Positions 42,166 to 49,151 of a DNA stretch of 49,151 bases are shown here, piece by piece. Every line of letters starts with the position of its first letter. Position 1 is the stretch's first letter. A model generated the notes under the pieces. The model was not told the DNA's origin. It ran no database searches and saw nothing but the letters and a program-made list of their open reading frames with translations. This DNA is from Alteromonas sp. LOR (lineage in GTDB: Bacteria > Pseudomonadota > Gammaproteobacteria > Enterobacterales > Alteromonadaceae): contig NZ_JQFW01000007.1 in NCBI RefSeq assembly GCF_000753865.1, positions 1 through 49,151 on the forward strand, given 5' to 3'. The translations under genes were made by a program, and so were the position numbers.

Positions 42166-44280
42166 ATGTCTGCTTACCGCTTGGTAAATCGCAAACGTAA
42201 CTTCGCGTTATGTGCTGCGATGACGGCTATATGCGCTGCCCTAACGCCAGCATCTGCTGCTGATAGCGGTGGTGTTGCCAGCTCGACTGATAACGCACCC
42301 AACGTGCTAACCTACAACGACACCTTCAATTTAGAGTTTGTTTCTAATCCGCAGTTCATCAATGATGACACCGTTATTTATAGCCGTCAGAGCTTAGACA
42401 TTATGTCTGACAGCAAGCAAAGCAGGCTATGGCAGGTTGATATAAGCTCAGGTAAACATCGTCCATTCATTGCGCAAGATGAAAATATTTCTCAAGCCAC
42501 ACTGTCCCCCGACGGCACAGCTATCGCCTATACCAAAGCCGTTGATGGACGCGCTCAGCTGCACTTGTATTACCTTGATTCAAAGCAATCTGTACGCCTT
42601 ACCAACAGCGACGAAGCGCCATCTAACTTAACGTGGTCTCCAGATGGCAAGTCGCTTGCCTTTAGTCTTTTTACCGAAGAAAAAAACGCCCCAATATTTA
42701 CCGGAATGCCGACAAAGCCAGAGGGAGCCAAATGGGCAGAACAAGCCACCTATATTGATACCACGCAATACCGCGGCGACGGACGGGGCTATTTACGGGA
42801 AGGGTATAACCAAATCTATGTTCTTCCTGTTGAAGGCGGCACGCCGAGACAATTAACGGATGGAAAGTTTCCCAGCGGTGGTTCGCTTTCATTTTCGCGG
42901 GATGGAGATTGGATATACTTTGCCACGCCTCATCGAGAGGACTATGCCCTGCATCCTTACTTTAGTGATATCTACAGAGTCAACGTCGCTACCGCTGAAA
43001 GTGAGCAAGTGACCAGTATGGAAGGACCTGAGGGCTCACCCGCCCTAAGCCCAGATGGTAAATATCTCGCGTTTACCCATGTTAACGATAGAAAATTGTC
43101 TTATCAAAACAACGACCTGCTTGTAATGAAGCTAAGTGACGGCGAAATAACCCGTCTCACCTCTTCCCTTGACCGTGCTATCGGCGACTTTACTTGGCGT
43201 AAGAATAGTCGAGGGCTTCTTTTTTCATACCTTGATGAAGGTGACAATAAGCTAGCAGCAGTTAACCTCAAAGGCGACGTGAAGCCATTGGACGTTGCCA
43301 TAGGTGGTCAATCGCTAGGTAGACCATATACATCGGGGGCCTTCGCCATGAGCGATGAAGGTACCATTGTGTATACCAGCGCAGCTCGAAACATGCCGGG
43401 GGATCTTACGTTGTATCGCACCCGCGATGAAGATAGAACCTTAACACACCTTAACGACGATACACTGGGTCATAAGGCACTCGCAGAGGTGATCGATTTA
43501 TCGGTAACCTCTAGCGTTGATGAGCGAAACATCGATGCTTGGATAGCACTGCCACCAGGTTTTGATAGCAGTAAAAAATACCCGTTTATCTTAGAAATCC
43601 ACGGTGGTCCGCACGCTGCCTACGGCCCCCACTTCGCCATGGAAATACAGTTAATGGCGGCGCAAGGTTATGTAGTGGCTTGGTCTAACCCAAGAGGCAG
43701 TAGCTCTTATGGCGAAGATTTTGGCAACCTTATTCACCATAACTACCCGTCTGAGGATTATAACGACCTTATGGATGTCGTAGATGCTGTCATCGACAAG
43801 GGTTATGTTGATACCGACAACCTATTTATTACAGGCGGCTCAGGGGGTGGTGTGCTCACTGCTTGGTCAATCGGAAAGACCGACCGCTTTGCTGCGGCCG
43901 TGGTTGCTAAGCCCGTGATTAACTGGATGAGCTTTGCTTTGACCGCCGATGCATATCCGTTTTTCAGTCAATATTGGATGTCTGATATGCCGTGGAATAT
44001 TGCCGACAAGCTGTGGAAACGCAGCCCACTTTCATTAGTTGGCAACGTGACGACACCCACTATGCTGTTAACCGGTGAGTCTGATTACCGCACACCGATT
44101 AGTGAGTCTGAACAGTATTACCAGGCGCTAAAGCTTCAGGATATTGATGCAGCCATGGTGAGAATACCTGGCGCTTCGCATGGGATTGCAAGCAAGCCAT
44201 CTCGCCTTATTCAAAAGGTGGGGAATATTCTTGCGTGGTTCGAGCGCTACAAAACCACATCCGAAGGTGAAGATAAATAA
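42166..44280 (+). CDS. S9-family prolyl oligopeptidase-type peptidase, periplasmic
   Basis: A 704-residue protein with a signal peptide (about 1-32, ending SASAAD), a beta-propeller built of TolB/WD40-like blades (LSPDGTAIAY, WSPDGKSLAF, LSPDGKYLAF) and a C-terminal alpha/beta-hydrolase domain. The catalytic triad is Ser559 in GGSGGG, Asp640 in GESDYRTP and His672 in GASHGI. It cleaves short peptides, as acylaminoacyl/dipeptidyl peptidases do. A strong terminator follows directly. Confidence 0.93.
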   Translation: MSAYRLVNRKRNFALCAAMTAICAALTPASAADSGGVASSTDNAPNVLTYNDTFNLEFVSNPQFINDDTVIYSRQSLDIMSDSKQSRLWQVDISSGKHRPFIAQDENISQATLSPDGTAIAYTKAVDGRAQLHLYYLDSKQSVRLTNSDEAPSNLTWSPDGKSLAFSLFTEEKNAPIFTGMPTKPEGAKWAEQATYIDTTQYRGDGRGYLREGYNQIYVLPVEGGTPRQLTDGKFPSGGSLSFSRDGDWIYFATPHREDYALHPYFSDIYRVNVATAESEQVTSMEGPEGSPALSPDGKYLAFTHVNDRKLSYQNNDLLVMKLSDGEITRLTSSLDRAIGDFTWRKNSRGLLFSYLDEGDNKLAAVNLKGDVKPLDVAIGGQSLGRPYTSGAFAMSDEGTIVYTSAARNMPGDLTLYRTRDEDRTLTHLNDDTLGHKALAEVIDLSVTSSVDERNIDAWIALPPGFDSSKKYPFILEIHGGPHAAYGPHFAMEIQLMAAQGYVVAWSNPRGSSSYGEDFGNLIHHNYPSEDYNDLMDVVDAVIDKGYVDTDNLFITGGSGGGVLTAWSIGKTDRFAAAVVAKPVINWMSFALTADAYPFFSQYWMSDMPWNIADKLWKRSPLSLVGNVTTPTMLLTGESDYRTPISESEQYYQALKLQDIDAAMVRIPGASHGIASKPSRLIQKVGNILAWFERYKTTSEGEDK

Positions 44281-44300
44281 GCTACGCGCTTCAAATAAAA

Positions 44301-44336
44301 AGCCGAGCTAGCGCAATTCGCTAGCTCGGCTTTTTT
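44301..44336. terminator. Bidirectional rho-independent terminator
   Basis: Stem AGCCGAGCTAGCG (44301-44313), loop CAATT, CGCTAGCTCGGCT (44319-44331) and a T run. The minus strand also ends in TTTTTATTT, so it serves both the peptidase and the convergent dehydrogenase gene. Confidence 0.95.
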
Positions 44337-44439
44337 GCTTGCCTTTTTTGCCAAGCCTTGTCTTACCGTTGATGATAAGAGCGTCGACTGACCTATCGCG
44401 TCACCCGTATTGACATTGGTGTTGGCATTAGAGTTGACA

Positions 44440-45585
44440 CTATTTGGTCAGCTTTAGCACCTTGCCATTTGGCGCATCCGTTAACAGATAAATTGCACCT
44501 GCTTCGTCAACCTCAACATCTCTGATGCGAGCGCCGTTATCTCGTAGGTACTCGTACTGCTCTGCGGGTTTTCCATCTACCACATCGATACGACGAAGAT
44601 GAGTAAACTTCAACGACCCCACAAGAATGTCGCCCTGCCATTCTTTGAACATATCACCGCTATAAAATACGAGTCCACTAGGAGCGATAGAAGGGTCCCA
44701 ATAGAGCCAAGGTTGCTCCATGCCGTCCATGTGCGTTTTATCGCTGATGATCTCTCCACTGTAATCAATGCCATAGGTAATTTCAGGCCAGCCATAGTTG
44801 GCGCCATTTTTGATAAGGTTTATTTCATCACCGCCTTTAGGCCCATGCTCCATTGCCCACACTACACCAGTATCGGGGTGAACCGTTACGCCCTGAACGT
44901 TTCGATGACCAAAACTGAATACTTCCGGCGCATCACCGTCAGTGAAGGAATTACTTTCAGGTACGCTGCCATCGCGATTTATGCGCACTATAGTACCGAA
45001 GTGATTATCCGTATTTTGTGCCTCTTTCATGTATTTGTAGCGATCGCCAAGGGTGATATACAGTGACTTTTCAGCATCAAATACCAAACGACATCCAAAG
45101 TGAAAACCACTGTCGATAACAGGCGAAGCGCTGAATATTACTTCTACATTCTCGAGCCCATTGTCTATCAGTGTCGCCTTCGCCACACTACTGCTGCTGC
45201 CAGGCTTGCCATCATCAGAGGGTTTGCTGTAGCAAAAATACACCGTATTGTTTTCGCTGAAATCAGGGTCGATAGTAATATCTAGCATTCCGCCTTGGTT
45301 GTTTGCAACAACCTCTGGCACGTTTGCTAGCCTGTCTGATAGCTCGCCGCTTTGTGACAACCTACGAATACCACCAGAGCGTTCAGTTACTAGCATATCT
45401 CCGTTAGGTAGAAACGCCATTCCCCACGGATGCTCAAGCCCTTGTGCTAGTGTCGTTACTTTTATCCCGTCATTTTTAGTGCTAATGACCTTGTCTGAGT
45501 CGTTGTGACTATTTGCCATCACGCCTTGGCTCACTGCCAAACTGATACTACAAAGGCCAAGTAACCCCGCTGTAAATTTTTTCAT
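44440..45585 (-). CDS. PQQ-dependent aldose sugar dehydrogenase (YliI/GDH-B type)
   Basis: A 381-residue protein with a signal peptide (to about residue 24, VMANS) and a six-bladed propeller of the soluble glucose dehydrogenase type: LEHPWGMAFLPNGDMLVTERSGGIRR, FHFGCRLVFD, FSFGHRNVQGVTVHP, WAMEHGPKGGDEINLI and NYGWPEITYG. These fit the PQQ- and Ca2+-binding positions. No PQQ synthesis genes are in the window, so the apo-enzyme may need external PQQ. Confidence 0.93.
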   Translation of the reverse strand: MKKFTAGLLGLCSISLAVSQGVMANSHNDSDKVISTKNDGIKVTTLAQGLEHPWGMAFLPNGDMLVTERSGGIRRLSQSGELSDRLANVPEVVANNQGGMLDITIDPDFSENNTVYFCYSKPSDDGKPGSSSSVAKATLIDNGLENVEVIFSASPVIDSGFHFGCRLVFDAEKSLYITLGDRYKYMKEAQNTDNHFGTIVRINRDGSVPESNSFTDGDAPEVFSFGHRNVQGVTVHPDTGVVWAMEHGPKGGDEINLIKNGANYGWPEITYGIDYSGEIISDKTHMDGMEQPWLYWDPSIAPSGLVFYSGDMFKEWQGDILVGSLKFTHLRRIDVVDGKPAEQYEYLRDNGARIRDVEVDEAGAIYLLTDAPNGKVLKLTK

Positions 45586-45673
45586 CTGTGCCTCAATGTC
45601 CGCTATTGCTCTTATCGATGTCGTTTTTTGAATGCCGCATTTTTTAATGCGCTATCGTAGATACATCTTTTGC

Positions 45674-45813
45674 TGTGTATAGAATCTTTTGTATCTAGTT
45701 ATCTGTAATTAGTGCTCTGTATCTAGTCTTCTGTATCCGGCTTTATGTATTTAGCCTTCTATATCCAGCTTTCTATATCCGGCTTTCTATATCCGGCTTT
45801 CTATATCCAAATA
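45674..45813. repeat. 14-bp minisatellite, about ten copies
   Basis: The 14-base period is kept exactly, with perfect neighbours TCTATATCCGGCTT (45772-45785 and 45786-45799) and progressively older variants leftward (TCTGTATCTAGTCT, TCTGTAATTAGTGC). It fills most of the gap between the dehydrogenase start and the dps terminator. Confidence 0.93.
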
Positions 45814-45847
45814 AGGCGAATATAGCTAAGTGAAGTAACAATTATAC

Positions 45848-45877
45848 AAAAAAGGGTACAGCATAGCTGTACCCTTT
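45848..45877 (-). terminator. Rho-independent terminator of dps
   Basis: AAAGGGTACAGC (45851-45862), ATA loop, GCTGTACCCTTT (45866-45877). The minus strand continues into a T run. It lies about 90 bases after the dps stop. Confidence 0.88.
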
Positions 45878-45965
45878 ACTTTATTTGTCCCGAGATATCG
45901 GACAGAGACCTCTTTTTACAGAGTTCTCTTTTTAAAAAGCTTTCTTAAACGCTGCCTTTTGACGT

Positions 45966-46439
45966 CTACTTCGGTAACGTCGCGCGAAGCATCCAAGCGG
46001 TTTTTTCATGAACGCGCATTCTGTCGCCAATAAGTGCAGCAGACGATTCATCATCCGCACCTTGGGCTAATTTCAAAGACTCTCTGCACGTTTTTACCAC
46101 CTGCTCGTGGCCATGGGTAAGTAAACGTACCATTTCGGTAGCCTCTGGCACACCATCCACTTCTTCAATTGCACTTAGCTCGGCAAATGCTTTGTACGTT
46201 CCTGGAGCCGCCACGCCTAAAGTACGAATACGCTCTGCGATTTCATCTACCGCTAATGCCAGTTCGGTGTAGTGCTCTTCAAACATTAGGTGTAGTTCGC
46301 GAAACTGTGGGCCTTCAACATTCCAGTGAAAATTATGAGTTTGAAGGTATAACGTGTACGAGTCTGCCAATAGTTTCTTTAAACCATGGGCCACTTCATT
46401 ACGATCGCTTTCTGAAATTCCAATATCAATTTTACTCAT
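45966..46439 (-). CDS. dps: Dps-family ferritin-like DNA protection protein
   Basis: A 157-residue protein of standard Dps length: [27 protein letters not shown] holds the ferroxidase residues (His38, His50, Glu54 region) and [15 protein letters not shown] the partner acidic residues. The dodecamer oxidises Fe2+ with H2O2 and stores iron. The N-terminus is short, without the lysine-rich DNA-binding tail of E. coli Dps. Its own terminator follows. Confidence 0.95.
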   Translation of the reverse strand: MSKIDIGISESDRNEVAHGLKKLLADSYTLYLQTHNFHWNVEGPQFRELHLMFEEHYTELALAVDEIAERIRTLGVAAPGTYKAFAELSAIEEVDGVPEATEMVRLLTHGHEQVVKTCRESLKLAQGADDESSAALIGDRMRVHEKTAWMLRATLPK

Positions 46440-46630
46440 GTTCCGCTCCTCAACATAATGTTAAAACTAATTAGCAGTAACGCTAACGAATCTAAATATT
46501 ATATATCAACCTAACGCAGATAGAACTCGCATTAAGTTGATTGCAGCCATCTATTTTATAGATGCTAGCCCCTTAAGTTTCAACGTGAAAGATACGGGTA
46601 TTGTCCGCCATCATAAACACGTCACAGTGC

Positions 46631-47221
46631 TTAATGCCCGTGCTTGTGCACAGCTTGTTTATCGGCTTTTACAGGTAGAACCGTATGCAATGGCTCTTGC
46701 CCATCAAAGTGAAGAGTGAGCTGCACTTCTTCTCCCTCGCTTAAACCATTTTTTAAACCTAAAAGCATTACGTGGTAACCACCCGATGTGAAAGTGACAT
46801 GTTCGTGAGCGCCTATAGTCACACCATCAGTTAAGTGACGCATACGCATAACGTCGCCTTCCATTTTCGTGGTGTGAATTTGCGCCTCGTCTGCCACTTT
46901 GGCGTCAACAGTAACACCACTTAGTTGAAGGTCGTCTTCGCTATGATTGTGCAGTGTAAAATAAGCGGCTGCAGTTTTAGCCATTGGGAAGGTTGCGCGG
47001 GCATAGCCATCGTTAAGAACAACGGGCGATTGGGAGTCTGTCATGTGCCCATGGTTTTTATGATGCTCATGGCTTTTGTCGTGCTCATGGCTTTTGCCGT
47101 GCTCATTCTCATGGCTGTGCTCACCGTGAGCAAAAACAGTAGCCGAAGTAAAACAAGACAGGGCTAGCAGACAGCTAAACGCTTTGCCATGAAATTGGCG
47201 AACATAGGAAGATAATGACAT
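46631..47221 (-). CDS. PCu(A)C copper chaperone with His-rich extensions
   Basis: A 196-residue periplasmic protein: signal peptide (to about residue 31, VFAHG), a His/Glu/Lys-rich segment at 32-59 with repeated HEH, then the PCu(A)C domain with the copper motif His116...Met127 and GGYHVMLLG (His150, Met152). The C-terminus ends HKHGH. The domain delivers Cu+ to cytochrome oxidase in known systems. The terminal His clusters add extra metal sites, as in some marine forms. No sco or cox gene is adjacent. Confidence 0.93.
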   Translation of the reverse strand: MSLSSYVRQFHGKAFSCLLALSCFTSATVFAHGEHSHENEHGKSHEHDKSHEHHKNHGHMTDSQSPVVLNDGYARATFPMAKTAAAYFTLHNHSEDDLQLSGVTVDAKVADEAQIHTTKMEGDVMRMRHLTDGVTIGAHEHVTFTSGGYHVMLLGLKNGLSEGEEVQLTLHFDGQEPLHTVLPVKADKQAVHKHGH

Positions 47222-47288
47222 TGAGAAATTGCTCCGTTGTGGTTAACGGAACTATATTACGTAAGAAATGCGTAATAACAAAGATAAA

Positions 47289-47364
<76 letters not shown>

Positions 47365-47425
47365 ACACTATTTAAAACCGCTGCCTAGACAGCGGATGCG
47401 TATTCTAGCGATTAAATGGTTACTG

Positions 47426-48562
47426 TCAACCTTTTAATCGCGTTGCCTCAGCAACTAATTTGGGGAAGTACTCAAGGGGAAGATATTGACTAAGGGCCAT
47501 CAGCTTTTCACCAAGCTGATGGTAGCTATCAGTCGTCACATTAATGTGGCCCATCTTGCGCTTGTCTCTTACCGATTTACCGTACCAATGCAAATGACTG
47601 CCATCAATACTCAAAAGCTCTCGAGAGAAACTGCTGCACCCAATAATATTCACCATGGCACTGGGTCCCAACGCTGATGTATCGCCTAATGGCAGTCCAC
47701 ACACCGCTCTGAGATGATTCTCGAACTGACTGGTTACCGCGCCAGATTGACTCCAGTGACCTGAATTGTGAACCCGGGGCGCTAACTCATTCACCAATAA
47801 GGTATCGTTAACTTGGAATAGCTCCACCGCAAGTACACCCACATAGTCCATACCGTCGGCCAAGGTGGTAAAGATATCGTGTGCTTGTTGCTGTAGCGCC
47901 TCATCGACGTTTGTTGCAGGCGCAACAGACACATGTAGCTGGCCCTGATGGTGCAAGTTTTCCGCAAGTGGATAAGTGCGAATATCACCTTTGGCATTTC
48001 TCACACCAATGAGTGAAAGCTCGCGGTCGAAGGCAACTATTTTCTCAACAACTAGAGGCACATTTTCTAAATCTAGGCCCTGAAGAGACTGCTTTAACTC
48101 TGGTAATTCGGCGTCGTCTGACAAACGCCATTGGCCGTAACCATCGTAACCATCGCGACTGGCTTTTAAAATTAACTTGCTGCCAAGCGCATCAACACAT
48201 TCATCTAACTGGTCTAAGTGCGTAACAATTTTGTGCTCGCAATTTGCCACACCCATAGTCTGCAACAAGTGCTTTTCACGAACACGATCTGCACCCACCA
48301 AAATACTTTGAATATTCGGCATTAACTTATTGGTTTGCGCGGCAACTTCAAGCAGGCGCTCTGGAACGTGCTCAAATTCAACGGTTAGCGCATCAGCACC
48401 GACTAACGCTTCATCAAGAGGGATATCTAGAGGGGTTTTACTTACCGGATGAACAACCGTGTCGTTATTTACGTCAACGGCCTGTACATCAATACCTAAC
48501 GGACTACCCGCAAGGTACATCATTTGTGCTAATTGACCTGCACCGTAAACGACGACTCTCAT
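47426..48562 (-). CDS. purK: N5-carboxyaminoimidazole ribonucleotide synthase
   Basis: A 378-residue ATP-grasp enzyme turning AIR, ATP and bicarbonate into N5-CAIR. It begins [15 protein letters not shown]. The ATP-binding [33 protein letters not shown] and [16 protein letters not shown] are conserved. Its start overlaps the purE stop by four bases (ATGA), so translation is coupled with the next enzyme of the pathway. Confidence 0.97.
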   Translation of the reverse strand: MRVVVYGAGQLAQMMYLAGSPLGIDVQAVDVNNDTVVHPVSKTPLDIPLDEALVGADALTVEFEHVPERLLEVAAQTNKLMPNIQSILVGADRVREKHLLQTMGVANCEHKIVTHLDQLDECVDALGSKLILKASRDGYDGYGQWRLSDDAELPELKQSLQGLDLENVPLVVEKIVAFDRELSLIGVRNAKGDIRTYPLAENLHHQGQLHVSVAPATNVDEALQQQAHDIFTTLADGMDYVGVLAVELFQVNDTLLVNELAPRVHNSGHWSQSGAVTSQFENHLRAVCGLPLGDTSALGPSAMVNIIGCSSFSRELLSIDGSHLHWYGKSVRDKRKMGHINVTTDSYHQLGEKLMALSQYLPLEYFPKLVAEATRLKG

Positions 48563-49053
48563 TCATCTAGCTCCAATGTGTTACTTGACGCTAGCACTGT
48601 CTCGGTTTGAGTTTTTCTAAAGGCAATAATCGCGTCTCGCACTGTCTCGTCTTGCAACGCAACAACTTGAGCGGCCAATAGCCCAGCATTGGCTGCGCCA
48701 GCTTCGCCAATGGCGAGCGTACCAACGGCAACGCCCTTAGGCATTTGCACAATTGATAACAATGAGTCTAAACCGCTAAGTGCTTTTGATTTTACCGGAC
48801 ACCCAAATACTGGCAAATGAGTATGCGCTGCAATCATGCCAGGCAAATGAGCAGCACCGCCGGCACCTGCAATAATGGCGCTAAAGCCTTCATCTGCAGC
48901 GCTCTCTGCGAACTCCACTAGTAAGTTTGGTGTTCTGTGCGCCGACACGACTTTCGCGTCAAATTCGACGTTGAACGACTTCAGCATTTTTGCAGCCTGC
49001 TGCATGGTAGGCCAGTCTGAAGTTGAACCCATTACAATCGCGACTTTCGCCAT
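48559..49053 (-). CDS. purE: N5-carboxyaminoimidazole ribonucleotide mutase
   Basis: A 164-residue class I PurE moving the carboxyl group of N5-CAIR to give CAIR in purine synthesis. [15 protein letters not shown] is the nucleotide loop, VVSAHRTP has the catalytic His, and [15 protein letters not shown] and [29 protein letters not shown] follow. First gene of the purEK operon; the promoter lies at the right window edge. I see no clear PurR-type box in the 98 bases upstream. Confidence 0.97.
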   Translation of the reverse strand: MAKVAIVMGSTSDWPTMQQAAKMLKSFNVEFDAKVVSAHRTPNLLVEFAESAADEGFSAIIAGAGGAAHLPGMIAAHTHLPVFGCPVKSKALSGLDSLLSIVQMPKGVAVGTLAIGEAGAANAGLLAAQVVALQDETVRDAIIAFRKTQTETVLASSNTLELDE

Positions 49054-49151
49054 CTAATGATCCTCGGAGTAGGTAACCTGAATCCTGTTTAAGAAAAGGC
49101 GCTCAGCACCACTAGAAACGCGAATTACTGCGTTGCAAAAGTAAGTAATAG

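Noticed and set aside
45674..45813. 14-bp repeats as a CRISPR or iteron origin
   Set aside because: The units abut with no spacers and are degenerate. No replication initiator or cas gene is nearby.
49054..49151. PurR operator upstream of purE
   Set aside because: No ACGCAAACGTTTGCGT-like palindrome is visible in the available 98 bases. The promoter may lie beyond the window.

Overview
The window looks like a marine gammaproteobacterial chromosome, most likely an Alteromonas-type member of the Alteromonadales. The inference rests on gene content and order (DUF2065 next to purA, purE-purK, cnoX, a periplasmic S9 peptidase, several porins), AT-leaning composition and abundant short minisatellites. 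No rRNA or taxon-diagnostic gene is present, so this is inference. The most distinctive part is the left 7.3 kb, which is the inner part of a chromosomal integron: 15 recognisable attC sites (one only a right-hand fragment) bound 14 cassette intervals. The integrase and attI are absent and should lie to the left, because nearly all cassette genes run rightward.

Region 1 (1-7270), integron array. The cassettes encode small membrane proteins, small lipoproteins, secreted proteins of unknown function and two type II toxin-antitoxin modules: higBA in array orientation and a ParE/RelE-type pair in inverted orientation with its own promoter. There is also a decayed copy of the second toxin, fused behind another cassette gene. 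At least three attC sequence families are mixed, so the cassettes come from different pools.

Region 2 (7.3-14.7 kb). A TTG-started metallophosphoesterase lies directly after the last attC. It is followed by small housekeeping or accessory genes: P-loop kinases, VOC and gamma-glutamylcyclotransferase proteins, a histidine phosphatase, YciI and DUF4386 proteins. The minus strand carries a CvrA/NhaP2-type K+/H+ antiporter.

Region 3 (15-21.3 kb). An SGNH hydrolase, a divergent Nramp-like transporter, and a minus-strand porin / substrate-binding protein / alginate-export-like porin group.

Region 4 (22.3-34 kb). A cell-wall metabolism neighbourhood: alr, murQ, a NamZ-type (DUF1343) exo-muramidase, a long secreted two-domain NagZ, an NhaC-like transporter and a lipoprotein gamma-glutamyltransferase. 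Together they suggest breakdown and recycling of peptidoglycan outside the cytoplasm.

Region 5 (34-49 kb). A NYN-domain protein, class 3 aldehyde dehydrogenase, purA, DUF2065, a kynureninase-like PLP enzyme, CnoX, an Mpo1-like protein, S9 peptidase, PQQ-type sugar dehydrogenase, Dps, a His-rich PCu(A)C copper chaperone, tRNA-Thr(TGT) and purK-purE.

A recurring feature is locus-specific minisatellites with 12-17 bp units, mostly intergenic. One has become part of the NamZ signal peptide, and a similar 4-residue periodicity forms the NagZ linker.
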